From positions 1 to 64,000 of the forward strand of contig CAURED010000009.1 in NCBI GenBank assembly GCA_963524205.1: a DNA stretch of 64,000 nucleotides, in the 5' to 3' direction. How positions within the stretch are numbered: the first letter of the stretch is position 1; every line of letters begins with the position of its first letter. The notes below the pieces were generated by a model. It was not told the origin of the DNA. It saw only the letters and a program-made list of their open reading frames with translations, and ran no database searches. Shown here piece after piece: positions 40,261-48,323 of the stretch. Position numbers and translations under genes: made by a program. Origin of the DNA: Aminipila sp963524205. GTDB taxonomy: Bacteria > Bacillota > Clostridia > Peptostreptococcales > Anaerovoracaceae.

Positions 40261-41484
40261 ATGAGTAAAAAATTAATTACAGCAATATTATTAGCTGTTT
40301 GTGTTGTAACTGCCCCTTTATTATCCGTTGATGACGTATCTGCGGGAAACTGTGTGTATAGTGATATCAAAACCACAAATTGGGCTTACAATTCTGTACA
40401 AGCCATGAGCGAAAAAGGCATTATAAACGGTTACCCTGACGGCACGTTTAAACCATCCAACACGGTTACATATGGCGAGTTCATAAAAATGATGATAGCA
40501 AGTATGGGTTATAATTTGCCAAACGCTGAATCAGGAAAACATTGGGCATATAACTATTATGAAACGGCAACAGGTTTGCAGTTATTCTCTTATGCTAAAA
40601 TACCTACTTCCATGTTGGATAAAGAAATCCCAAGAGAAATGATGGCGTATCTAATTTCACAAGCTTTGGGTGATATTGATATTAAATATTATGACGAGCT
40701 GAAAGCTGAGATTACAGACATAAAAGAGGGTGACGAGTTTATATATCCAATAGTCAAAGCTTATTCCACTGGAATATTAAATGGTTATCCTGACGGCACA
40801 TTTAAACAGAAAGCCACTCTAACTAGGGCAGAAACTGCTAAAGTTCTGCAGAACTTTGTAAAAGTAATGAACGGTGAAGTTATAAAGAAATATGAAAAAG
40901 AGCAGAAATTGGAACTTGAAAAGTCTCAAAAAACTTATGTTGAAAGTTTTTTGCAAAGCACTTATACAATGAGTACTGGAATGACAAGTAATCAGTATGA
41001 TTATTATGGCGTAGATTCTGCACAAGAATTAAAAGAAACCCACCCACTTGTTTATTATTCAGTTTTAGAAAATAATAATCCTTTATTTTCAAGCCTTGTA
41101 TCTAATACAGACCAATTAAAATCTCCTTTTGCTGATTATAAAGATAAAACTTATGCTTATAAAAATATGGCTGATATAGGTATTACAAAGATTGAGAAGA
41201 AAAAGATTTACAATCCTGCATTAAAGTACAAGTACGATATGGAAGAGATAGTTGTAACTCCAAAATATAAAAACACAGAGGGTATTCAAGCAGTTTTGAT
41301 TAAGGGAAACAAGATTGTTTGCACTCTTACGGGCAGTAAAAAAGAAGATGGTTCTATTGGATATGGAATTTCTGGCAAAGTTGTAGGTGATGCTTATATC
41401 AGTCTTTTGCCCGATTTTGATTATATAGGTTTTTATGAGTATACGGGAGAAAAAACTGTATTTCTTATTAAAAAGCCTTTTTAG
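40261..41484 (+). CDS. S-layer homology (SLH) domain surface protein (cargo)
   Basis: 407 aa from ATG at 40261, set by GGAGGAAATCATT. Signal peptide (MSKKLITAILLAVCVVTAPL...). Three SLH repeats: about residues 30-75 (YSDIKTTNWAYNSVQAMSEKGIINGYPDGTFKPSNTVTYGEF), 80-135, and 140-200 (YSTGILNGYPDGTFKQKATLTRAETAKVLQNF). The C-terminal 200 residues are a unique domain. SLH domains anchor proteins to pyruvylated cell-wall polymers. It would coat the lysogen surface and could block phage adsorption. Confidence 0.87.
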   Translation: MSKKLITAILLAVCVVTAPLLSVDDVSAGNCVYSDIKTTNWAYNSVQAMSEKGIINGYPDGTFKPSNTVTYGEFIKMMIASMGYNLPNAESGKHWAYNYYETATGLQLFSYAKIPTSMLDKEIPREMMAYLISQALGDIDIKYYDELKAEITDIKEGDEFIYPIVKAYSTGILNGYPDGTFKQKATLTRAETAKVLQNFVKVMNGEVIKKYEKEQKLELEKSQKTYVESFLQSTYTMSTGMTSNQYDYYGVDSAQELKETHPLVYYSVLENNNPLFSSLVSNTDQLKSPFADYKDKTYAYKNMADIGITKIEKKKIYNPALKYKYDMEEIVVTPKYKNTEGIQAVLIKGNKIVCTLTGSKKEDGSIGYGISGKVVGDAYISLLPDFDYIGFYEYTGEKTVFLIKKPF

Positions 41485-41500
41485 TAGGGGGGTTGATGTG

Positions 41501-42799
41501 ATGTTCAAGAAATCAAAAAAAACCCTTACAATCTCAATTTTGGCTCTTGTACTAGTATTTATTATAGGGGGTGTGGCTTATGCGGTTACCTATAAAACAA
41601 TTACTACAGAGCATGAAATGTTAAACACTGGCGTTGTCTTTATATGGGCAGATGGTAACGGAAACTGGCAGAACGGACTAAAACCTAATGGCTCATGTAA
41701 CAGAAGTTTTTCTGTTAATATCGGGGCAAATATGAAAGTCGTAAAAGTATCAGCTTATAATTGTGCAAATTTCAGTTTTGGAAAAGACGACATTTCCCAT
41801 TGGAATAAAACAAAAATGTGTAAAGGAAAAAGTTCCTTTGATACAAACTATATCCCTTATTCCGTTAATGGTGGAAGTCTAAGTTTTAAGTATAATGAAA
41901 AAAGCGGTAATTTAACAGTAACTCAAAGGGTAAGCCTTTCATCATCACAAACCTTTGATGTGGCTGATAAAGTAAGAAAAGGAAATCAACAAGAAGTTTA
42001 TGATTACTTAGGTAAAGATATTCCAAGCGGAATCACTGAACCTATGAACAAAATGCTAACAGACCCTAGTGTACAAGGATATTTATATTTCTGCCCTGTA
42101 GTTATCAATTACAAGGAAGTTCGTACAGAGGTTGTAGAAGAGCCACTCGAACTAAAAGCAGTACTTGATTTACCAGAAAAAGGAGAGACAAACACACCTT
42201 ATCCAGTAAAAGACATGACCCAGATTCCTAAGGGTGGTACATTCCAAAGTTCGAAGCTTGAAAAATCAGTAGATGGCGGTAAAACTTATACCCTTGTGAA
42301 TGATTGGGATTCACATGCCCAAAATGCAGAAATGGAAGATGAAAACAGCTTAGCCATAACTATTAAGTATAGGCTTACTGTATATTTGAAAAGTGGTGAA
42401 AGCTCTACCGATGAAAAAACCATTGTGTTAGAGGAACATGACCCCGAAGTTAGCGTAAAATGTGATATTAAACTTAATATTAAGGGTTCTGAAAATTGGG
42501 GAGATGAAAAACATTTTACATATGAAGGACACCCTGCAATGCTTTATGATGATTCTGTATTCTATGTAACTGATGAGGAAGGAAACACCATAAAATTATC
42601 AGCTGAGGAAGCCTACGCAAAAAGTATAGCAAGAAATAAGTTCACATTTGATACTCCGAGTTCTGATGTATCAATGAAGAGTTTTAACAAGGTTGAAAAA
42701 GAGGCTACTTGGCAACATAGAGGAACAAAAACCGTTACCCTAACGGTTACTCTCAAAGATGGTGTAACATTAAGTGATGTTGTTGAATTAAAAATGTAA
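41501..42799 (+). CDS. exported membrane-anchored protein with beta-rich repeats (cargo)
   Basis: 432 aa from ATG at 41501 (TAGGGGGGTTGATGTG). A basic N-terminus and one hydrophobic helix (LTISILALVLVFIIGGVAYAV) give a signal anchor. The remainder is extracellular and beta-rich; the second half has Ig-like strands (TITIKYRLTVYLKSGESSTDEKTIVLEEHDPEVSVK is the style, seen from about residue 290). Only a few Cys, at least two possibly paired. No family recognised. It is 16 nt after the SLH gene, so the two are co-expressed and may form one surface complex. Confidence 0.7.
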   Translation: MFKKSKKTLTISILALVLVFIIGGVAYAVTYKTITTEHEMLNTGVVFIWADGNGNWQNGLKPNGSCNRSFSVNIGANMKVVKVSAYNCANFSFGKDDISHWNKTKMCKGKSSFDTNYIPYSVNGGSLSFKYNEKSGNLTVTQRVSLSSSQTFDVADKVRKGNQQEVYDYLGKDIPSGITEPMNKMLTDPSVQGYLYFCPVVINYKEVRTEVVEEPLELKAVLDLPEKGETNTPYPVKDMTQIPKGGTFQSSKLEKSVDGGKTYTLVNDWDSHAQNAEMEDENSLAITIKYRLTVYLKSGESSTDEKTIVLEEHDPEVSVKCDIKLNIKGSENWGDEKHFTYEGHPAMLYDDSVFYVTDEEGNTIKLSAEEAYAKSIARNKFTFDTPSSDVSMKSFNKVEKEATWQHRGTKTVTLTVTLKDGVTLSDVVELKM

Positions 42800-42860
42800 A
42801 ATAGAGTTTATAATTTGCTATGCTGCCATGGCAGTCTAACAAATTTGCGATTGGTACAAT

Positions 42861-42894
42861 AAAACTCCCTCATGACTATTGAGGGAGTTTTTCT
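42861..42894. terminator. terminator between converging cargo and paralog genes
   Basis: AAAACTCCCTC/GAGGGAGTTTT, 11 bp stem, 9 nt loop, followed by TCTTTT on the plus strand. It overlaps the last codons of the minus-strand gene at 42876. Confidence 0.75.
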
Positions 42895-43472
42895 TTTATC
42901 TTATCAAGCAAGCTTGCTTTCTTAGTTATTTTATTAATTTTCACATTTTCAAAAGTAGCTTTTTCTATATTTGAATCAATCTGCTTTGCTATGGGTATTT
43001 CTGCTAATGGTGGTAGTTGCTCTATAGAATTTGACGTTTTAGCTTTTTCCTTATTTTTCTGCTCTATTTTCTCTTTCTCCTTTTGTATTCGGTATGACTC
43101 CATTTTCTTCAAACATAAATATCTAGGATAATGTACAGTGATAACCCTATAAGCTTTGTCATTTATCCATTGTGTACTTGTAAATCTTTCTTTTTGGCAT
43201 ACAAGCCAACCCATTTCTCTAAAAATAAGCATAAATTGTTTATAATCTGATGGTGATAGTAATTTAGGATAATCTTTTCTAAATGTGCTCATGAGGTCAC
43301 AAACTTTTTTTCTAAAAATTGTTTCAAAATTGTTTTTAATAAAATTAGCATATTGTTTTTTATTGGTCCATGCACAAATCTTACTTTGTTGTTTTGAATC
43401 GGCCAACATTAAATAATCAACAGTTTCTAAAAAAACTGTAATTGCCATATCTGTACTTATTTCTAATCCCAT
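42876..43472 (-). CDS. unknown protein, paralog B of a duplicated gene
   Basis: 198 aa from ATG at 43472 (AAGGGGGGATTTCTT). Residues 1-130 are helical, then a winged-helix-like end (YKQFMLIFREMGWLVCQK...DKAYRVITVHYPRYLCLKKM). The tail is a coiled coil (ESYRIQKEKEKIEQKNKEKAK) and a basic end. The winged part aligns with the end of the gene at 43730-44044. No family recognised. Upstream lies the repeat module 43534-43730. Confidence 0.65.
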   Translation of the reverse strand: MGLEISTDMAITVFLETVDYLMLADSKQQSKICAWTNKKQYANFIKNNFETIFRKKVCDLMSTFRKDYPKLLSPSDYKQFMLIFREMGWLVCQKERFTSTQWINDKAYRVITVHYPRYLCLKKMESYRIQKEKEKIEQKNKEKAKTSNSIEQLPPLAEIPIAKQIDSNIEKATFENVKINKITKKASLLDKIKEKLPQ

Positions 43473-43533
43473 AAGAAATCCCCCCTTGTATAACAGGCAT
43501 AATACTATAACTACGATAGGTTTGACAAGCTCA

Positions 43534-43730
43534 TTACCCGACAGAAAAAAAACAAATACACCTTACCGTATAATAAAAACATATTTTTATTATATACTCT
43601 TACCTGTAATGAAGTTTCACATAAATCCTTATATTTCAATGCTTTAGCAAATATTTTTAGGCGGTTATTTTTTTGAGAGTACCCGAAAATTTCATTACCA
43701 GTAATTTTTTTATAAATTTCATGCATAAAT
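43534..43730. repeat. repeat module 1 with four TTACC/GGTAA motifs
   Basis: A ~170 bp stretch aligned without gaps over long parts with 44133-44305. The motif ATTACC (GGTAAT on the minus strand) occurs at 43534, 43563, 43600 and 43695; spacings 29, 37 and 95. It precedes paralog B. A minus-strand frame of 71 codons (43511-43726) crosses it; its counterpart in module 2 has three in-frame stops. Confidence 0.7.
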
Positions 43731-44044
43731 CAGCCAACTAATTCCTTTAATAACCTATATCTCTGGTAGTCAATTATAATTGCATAATCACGTCGTTTCT
43801 CTAGTTTTGTATCTCTCATTCCTATAATCCATTCCATTTTTTCAAAGAAAGGGATATATTCTTGATAATTAAATTTCCTTGAAACTTTTTTGAATGAATC
43901 ATAGAAGCTGATTTCATCAATAAGGACCCACTTCTCCCCTTCTAAACTTCCACCGTCTTTGTCTATTCCATTCTCATCCAGTTCAAGTGAAGTCTCCACA
44001 ATATCCAAAAAAGCATTAACGATTAAATCTAATTTTTTCCCCAC
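43730..44044 (-). CDS. unknown protein, paralog A of a duplicated gene
   Basis: 104 aa from GTG at 44044 (AGAAAGGATGG upstream, spacing long). It is helical (LIVNAFLDIVETSLELDENG), then FFEKMEWIIGMRDTKLEKRRDYAIIIDYQRYRLLKEL, which matches the winged-helix-like end of paralog B (F..F..MGW, then YR.I.V.Y.RY..LK). It lacks the coiled-coil tail. The fold hints at DNA binding. Confidence 0.6.
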   Translation of the reverse strand: MGKKLDLIVNAFLDIVETSLELDENGIDKDGGSLEGEKWVLIDEISFYDSFKKVSRKFNYQEYIPFFEKMEWIIGMRDTKLEKRRDYAIIIDYQRYRLLKELVG

Positions 44045-44105
44045 TTTCGTTCACCATCCTTTCTGATTGCATATTACAACGAACAAATAACATAAAGCAA
44101 GTAAA

Positions 44106-44305
44106 TTACCGTAAAGAAAAATTTAATAAAACCTCATTACCGTATAATCAAATATATATTTTATTATAGACTGTTACCTGTGATGATGTTTTTTATAAAC
44201 GTGTAAATTTCAACACATACATAGCAATTTTCTAATGGTTATTTTTTAGAAAGTACCTCAGAATTTCATTACCAGTAAATTTTTTAGTGACTATATGCAA
44301 TTTTA
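44106..44305. repeat. repeat module 2 with four TTACC/GGTAA motifs
   Basis: The partner of 43534-43730, upstream of paralog A. The motifs lie at 44106, 44137, 44174 and 44269; spacings 31, 37 and 95, nearly the same as in module 1. The conserved geometry suggests protein-binding iterons or operators. Confidence 0.7.
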
Positions 44306-44326
44306 CTTAAGGTTTCAGGTATAAGT

Positions 44327-44463
44327 TAACCATGTCCTTAAAATAAAGACATGGTTACAAATGTTGAATTCCTAGCAACCTTACCATGTCCTAAAAATCA
44401 GGACGTGGTGAAAACGTTGAAATTTATGATGTCTTCATTTTCCATGTCTCTAAAACGAGGACA
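44327..44463. repeat. three tandem hairpins sharing CCATGTC
   Basis: Hairpin 1: TAACCATGTC/GACATGGTTA (44327-44357). Hairpin 2: ACCATGTCCT/AGGACGTGGT (44383-44409). Hairpin 3: TGTCTC/GAGGACA (44445-44463). The shared CCATGTC occurs about every 55 nt. The remaining 44464-44977 is AT-rich with no gene seen apart from an arm-type site at 44832. Confidence 0.6.
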
Positions 44464-44831
44464 CTAATATTAACAGTCTTAATAGAAACAGTATAATATT
44501 TATATAATCTATTACTATAACTACATAAAACACTTTCACTATATCCTCACTCTTTCTCTTTACGTGCGTGCGCATGTGTGAAAAGTGAGTAATATTTAAG
44601 TAAATTATTATTTAAAGCCAAAATCGTCGTTTTAATCCATTTTTTACTTGTTATGGTATATTCGTATTATTTTTACCTAAAAATTGTTTAAAAATCAAAT
44701 TAAGGACTTTGTGGACATGCTTCAAACTCACAATTCAATTGCAAGATTTATAGATTTTAAGTATTTTTTATTAATGTCACTTAAAAATGCTCTTGCTCCT
44801 TATATTTTCAACAATTACTTAACTTAACACA

Positions 44832-44849
44832 TTAACCATTTTTTAACCA
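44832..44849. repeat. arm-type site of the second element, right
   Basis: TTAACCATTTTTTAACCA, one mismatch from 35769-35786 at the other end of the element. Confidence 0.6.
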
Positions 44850-44977
44850 ATAAGTTATATTTGATTAGATAAAATACAAAAATTATAGAAAGTATAAAAA
44901 ATACATATCCATTGAAAAATGCACATTTTTTCATCAATAAGCCAAAACGTTGGAAGTTAAATATCCGAACCATAGAC

Positions 44978-45016
44978 ATGAAGGTCGGGGGTTCGAATCC
45001 CTCATGGCGCACCAAA
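44978..45016 (+). repeat. att copy 3: right border of the tandem array
   Basis: A 39 bp tRNA-Arg 3'-end core identical to parts of copies 1 and 2. Identity with copy 1 goes on to 45080 (103 bp in all, two mismatches), covering the tRNA terminator (about 45026-45063) and the first half of an arm-type TTCCCACCATTTT. Confidence 0.88.
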
Positions 45017-45129
45017 GTATTGAGAAATCAAGAATTGCAATGATTGTGGTTCTTGATTTTTTTATTTTTCCCACCATTTTATTACTACAATATTATATAA
45101 ATGTTAGATACAATACGACAAAATGAATA

Positions 45130-45163
45130 ATAAAAGACCGCAGGCTTCAAAAGTTTCTGCGGT
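45130..45163 (-). terminator. terminator of the GlsB-like gene
   Basis: Minus strand ACCGCAG, 13 nt loop, CTGCGGT, followed by CTTTTATT. Confidence 0.65.
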
Positions 45164-45201
45164 GCATTCCTGATTTTTTAGATTAAACCAAATACTTTTT
45201 A

Positions 45202-45462
45202 TCAATAACTTGCTTTTCTTGAAAAGGCATTGACAATCAGTAGTAGTATGATAGCTCCGACACATGCTACCACCAAGCTCCACAAATTAAATCCTGTAAT
45301 GCCAACTCCACCAACTAAATTCATGATTAGTCCGCCAATGAATCCTCCAACTATACCAGCTATAATATTCTTGGAAGCTCCCATCTTTTTATTGTTACCT
45401 GTAACCATACTTGCAATCCAACCTGCAAGTGCGCCGATAATAATCCAGCCTATAATACCCAT
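45202..45462 (-). CDS. GlsB/YeaQ/YmgE family membrane protein
   Basis: 86 aa, glycine-rich, three membrane segments: MGIIGWIIIGALAGWIASMV, then NIIAGIVGGFIGGLIMNLVGG and LWSLVVACVGAIILLLIVNAF. This is the transglycosylase-associated/GlsB stress-response family. The conserved WI-x-GALAGWIAS motif is present. AAGGAGGTGATAAT precedes the ATG. Host gene, monocistronic. Confidence 0.9.
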   Translation of the reverse strand: MGIIGWIIIGALAGWIASMVTGNNKKMGASKNIIAGIVGGFIGGLIMNLVGGVGITGFNLWSLVVACVGAIILLLIVNAFSRKASY

Positions 45463-45547
45463 ATTATCACCTCCTTTTAGTATTAGTATTTACAGGAAGA
45501 AATTTCTCATGCATATTAATTAATTGCCTCTCAAAAATATTAAAAAC

Positions 45548-45582
45548 AAAGACATTGAATCCAACAGGTTTCAATGTCTTTT
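45548..45582. terminator. terminator after the [FeFe] hydrogenase gene
   Basis: AAAGACATTGAA/TTCAATGTCTTT, 12 bp stem, 10 nt loop, T-rich on both sides. Confidence 0.75.
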
Positions 45583-45616
45583 AATTTTATCTTATTTTTC
45601 TAAAATAACTTTACTT

Positions 45617-47053
45617 TTAGTTCTTTAAAATCCTATTAGAAGTTGCTTTATCACTATACTTTAATATGGCATCCTTGTTTTTCTCACCATGAGTCAGGCA
45701 GCCTGCGCCGCCAATACATCCGCCACTACATGCCATTCCTTCAATTAAATTATTTTTAAGTACTCCTTTAGAAGCCTGCAATAAAACTGTTTTGCATTTA
45801 TCTATTCCATCGCAAAGGATTGGATTAAATTCAAATTTAGCAGCTTCAGATTCTGCTCCCTGTTGTTCTGCCAATTCTGCAATAGCCTCTTTCACTGCAT
45901 TTGCCACGCCGCCACTTAGCGCAAATTGCCTTCCAAAATTAGAAGCCTCATCTAATACTGTTTCCTCTAAATTTTCTATATTGATATTCATACTATCAAT
46001 TAATGCTTGAATTTCTTCAAAGGTCAGTACACAATCAATATAAGGGCTTACAGTTTCCTTTTTCATCTCAGCCTTTTTTGCAGTGCAAGGCCCTACAAAT
46101 ATCACTTTAGCTGTTGAATCTTTTTCTTTAATATATTTTCCTAACTGTGCCATAGGCGATAGATTTTGGGAAACCTTATCAAGTAATTCTGGATAATTAT
46201 TTTCAATATATTTCACAAAAGCCGGGCAGCATGAAGTGGTCAAAAATCCCTTTTCAATAAGTTCTTCTCCTTCTTGCACCGCTACCATATCCGCCCCTAA
46301 AGCGGTTTCCATTACCACGTCAAAGCCAACTCTCTTCATAGCTGTAATTATCTGCCCAAAACTAGCATATTTAAACTGACTGGCAACTGCTGGTGCCATT
46401 ATTGCATAAACTTCAAATCCAGGATTTTCCCTGCTTTCTTTTATTATATTTATAGCATCTACAATAAAAGATTTATCAACTGCTGCACCAAAAGGACATT
46501 TATATACACAAGAACCGCAAGAGGTACATTTATCAGAATCAATAGTAGCTGCACCTGTTTCTCCCATATGTATCGCCTTTGCTTTACATGCACGTTCGCA
46601 TGGTCTTATAAAATTGTTGATTGCATTGTATGGGCATACTGACGCACATTTCCCGCATTCAACACATTTACTCTTATCTATTTTAGCTTTTTGCTTATGG
46701 TCATGGGTTATGGCTCCAAGTTTACAAGCATCCTTACACCTGTGAGCTAAGCATCCCCTGCATAAATCTGTCACCACATGTCCCGCTTCTGGGCATTCAT
46801 CACAAGCGATATCAATAACCTCTACAATATTAGAGTCTTCCCTTTTCCCCCCTAATGCAATTCGTATCCTCTCAGCAACTATGGCTCTTTCCTTATATAT
46901 GCAGCACCCTATAGTAGGTTCATCTTTACCTACTATTACGCTGGCAATATCATTAAATACAGCAAATGAATCGTGCCCTTCCCAAGTTTGTTTTGACACT
47001 TCGCACAATACCTTATATTTTATTTCCTGAACCTTTGTATCAAATATTCTCAT
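45617..47053 (-). CDS. [FeFe] hydrogenase, group B-like
   Basis: 478 aa. The N-terminal half has several 4Fe-4S motifs (CDECPEAGHVV, CRGCLAHRCKDAC, CVECGKCASVCPYNAI, CTSCGSCVYKCPFGA). The C-terminal H-cluster domain shows all three signatures: TSCCPAFVKY (L1), VGPCTAKKAE (L2) and EGMACSGGCIGGAG (L3). The cluster pattern and size fit the monomeric group B type found in Clostridia, which is less studied than the group A enzymes. It would couple ferredoxin oxidation or reduction to hydrogen. GGGGAAATAAT precedes the ATG. No maturases nearby. Confidence 0.88.
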   Translation of the reverse strand: MRIFDTKVQEIKYKVLCEVSKQTWEGHDSFAVFNDIASVIVGKDEPTIGCCIYKERAIVAERIRIALGGKREDSNIVEVIDIACDECPEAGHVVTDLCRGCLAHRCKDACKLGAITHDHKQKAKIDKSKCVECGKCASVCPYNAINNFIRPCERACKAKAIHMGETGAATIDSDKCTSCGSCVYKCPFGAAVDKSFIVDAINIIKESRENPGFEVYAIMAPAVASQFKYASFGQIITAMKRVGFDVVMETALGADMVAVQEGEELIEKGFLTTSCCPAFVKYIENNYPELLDKVSQNLSPMAQLGKYIKEKDSTAKVIFVGPCTAKKAEMKKETVSPYIDCVLTFEEIQALIDSMNINIENLEETVLDEASNFGRQFALSGGVANAVKEAIAELAEQQGAESEAAKFEFNPILCDGIDKCKTVLLQASKGVLKNNLIEGMACSGGCIGGAGCLTHGEKNKDAILKYSDKATSNRILKN

Positions 47054-47206
47054 ATTATTTCCCCTTACAATCTATAAATTAAATTGTTAATTAAATATCA
47101 TAATATGCATAGTATACCATGCCTTAACTTCTTTGACCAATTAATATTTTTATTATATACTGATATAATATAAAGAGATTAGTTAAAAATAATTGGGGGT
47201 GTATAA

Positions 47207-47674
47207 ATGGACACATTAAAGAAAGCGGGAATTATAGCAGGTGCTGCCGTAGGCGGTGTTATTGGAGGCACACTATCCGTTGTTGGGAAAGTAGCTGACA
47301 TAAAGATTATTGATAATATTGGTTCAAGTATTATAGATTCTACTATATATACTGGTGAAATTGCAGGTGATATCGCAAGCGGTACTACAGAGGTAATATC
47401 AGGTAAAATAACCAAAAATCCTGATAAAGTTACCGAGGGCGTACAGGACTTAAAAGACGGCGGCAGTAAAGTTGTCGGAAACTTTGTAAACAACTTTAAA
47501 CTCGTTGCCACTAATGGTGGCGAAATCCTTGAAGGAGTCAAGGAACGTGACGCAGAAAAAATAAAGCACGGAGCAAAGACTCTAGCTAAAGTTGCAGCTG
47601 TAGGCATAATGACAGTAGGTGCTATTAAAATTGATGATGATACAGAAAATACACATAATGGAAGCGATAAATAA
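47207..47674 (+). CDS. glycine-rich hypothetical protein
   Basis: 155 aa. The N-terminal AGIIAGAAVGGVIGGTLSVVGKV is glycine-rich and hydrophobic, possibly membrane-inserting; the rest is soluble and repetitive (SGTTEVISGKITKNPDKVTEGVQDLKDGGSKVVG). TTGGGGGTGTATAA precedes the ATG. No family recognised. It ends in its own terminator. Confidence 0.6.
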   Translation: MDTLKKAGIIAGAAVGGVIGGTLSVVGKVADIKIIDNIGSSIIDSTIYTGEIAGDIASGTTEVISGKITKNPDKVTEGVQDLKDGGSKVVGNFVNNFKLVATNGGEILEGVKERDAEKIKHGAKTLAKVAAVGIMTVGAIKIDDDTENTHNGSDK

Positions 47675-47693
47675 TTTATTGCTTCCATTTTTA
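47660..47693 (+). terminator. terminator
   Basis: GGAAGC/GCTTCC with an AT-rich loop followed by ATTTTTAAT, overlapping the stop codon of the glycine-rich gene. Confidence 0.65.
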
Positions 47694-47803
47694 ATAGAGC
47701 GAATAATGCTAGACCATATTGACAAAATAATATAGTTAAAATATAATGTTGTATATCAAACAGTCCGATGTCGTACATTTTACATTTTGAAATGGAGGTA
47801 CTT

Positions 47804-48253
47804 ATGTGCAGACGCTTTGTTGGCTTAGAACTCCGCTCATTAAATAATATAATTATGAGATTTATGGAAAATAACACACATAAAAAATATATTGACGGTA
47901 TAACAGGAACAAATGGCTGGATTATTGGTTACATAGCACACCATGGCGATAAAGACGTGTTTCAGAAGGACTTAGAGCAGAAATTCAGTATTACACGTTC
48001 TACTGCCTCTAAGGTTATTAACTTAATGGTACAGAAAGGACTGATAGAAAGACATACTGTTTCACATGATGCCAGACTAAAAAAACTTGTACTTACACCC
48101 AAGGCATTAGAATTTTCTAAATTCATGGAAACTGACGGCAGAATTATGGAAGAAACATTAATAAAGGGTTTTTCTGAGCAAGAAATTGACACCTTATCTG
48201 GCTACATTAAAAGAATGAAACAGAATTTGATGGAATTCGATGATCGAATATAA
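47804..48253 (+). CDS. MarR family transcriptional regulator
   Basis: 149 aa from ATG at 47804 (AATGGAGGTACTT). MarR winged helix: GWIIGYIAHHGDKDVFQKDLEQKFSITRSTASKVINLMVQKGLIERHTVSHDARLKKLVLTPKA. It is 70 nt upstream of two ABC exporter genes on the same strand and probably represses them until a drug or metabolite binds. Confidence 0.92.
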   Translation: MCRRFVGLELRSLNNIIMRFMENNTHKKYIDGITGTNGWIIGYIAHHGDKDVFQKDLEQKFSITRSTASKVINLMVQKGLIERHTVSHDARLKKLVLTPKALEFSKFMETDGRIMEETLIKGFSEQEIDTLSGYIKRMKQNLMEFDDRI

Positions 48254-48323
48254 TTTCGGCTAAAAATGAAGTTTATTAGAAACAGTATTAAGATTAATTC
48301 AACAAATCACAGGAGGAAAATAT

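Larger units (their letters stand above)
35716..44977. mobile_element. 9.3 kb integrative element, phage satellite-like
   Basis: It lies between att copies 2 and 3. It carries an integrase, repressor and divergent Cro-like gene, an excisionase-like HTH, a replisome-organiser type initiator with origin-like repeats, a type I toxin, two surface proteins and two paralogous unknown genes. No capsid, tail, terminase, relaxase or lysis gene was recognised. The order int - repressor / cro - xis - rep is that of phage-inducible islands; without a terminase small subunit the satellite call is tentative, and an integrative plasmid-like element remains possible. Confidence 0.75.

Noticed and set aside
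43511..43726. 71-codon minus-strand frame between the two paralogs
   Set aside because: It lies wholly in repeat module 1, has no ribosome site at useful distance, and its counterpart in module 2 has three stops. Kept only as an alternative explanation in the findings.
44824..45015. 63-codon minus-strand frame starting MVRHEGFEPPTF across att copy 3
   Set aside because: This is the well-known spurious translation of a tRNA 3' end on the opposite strand; the sequence is an att core, not a gene.
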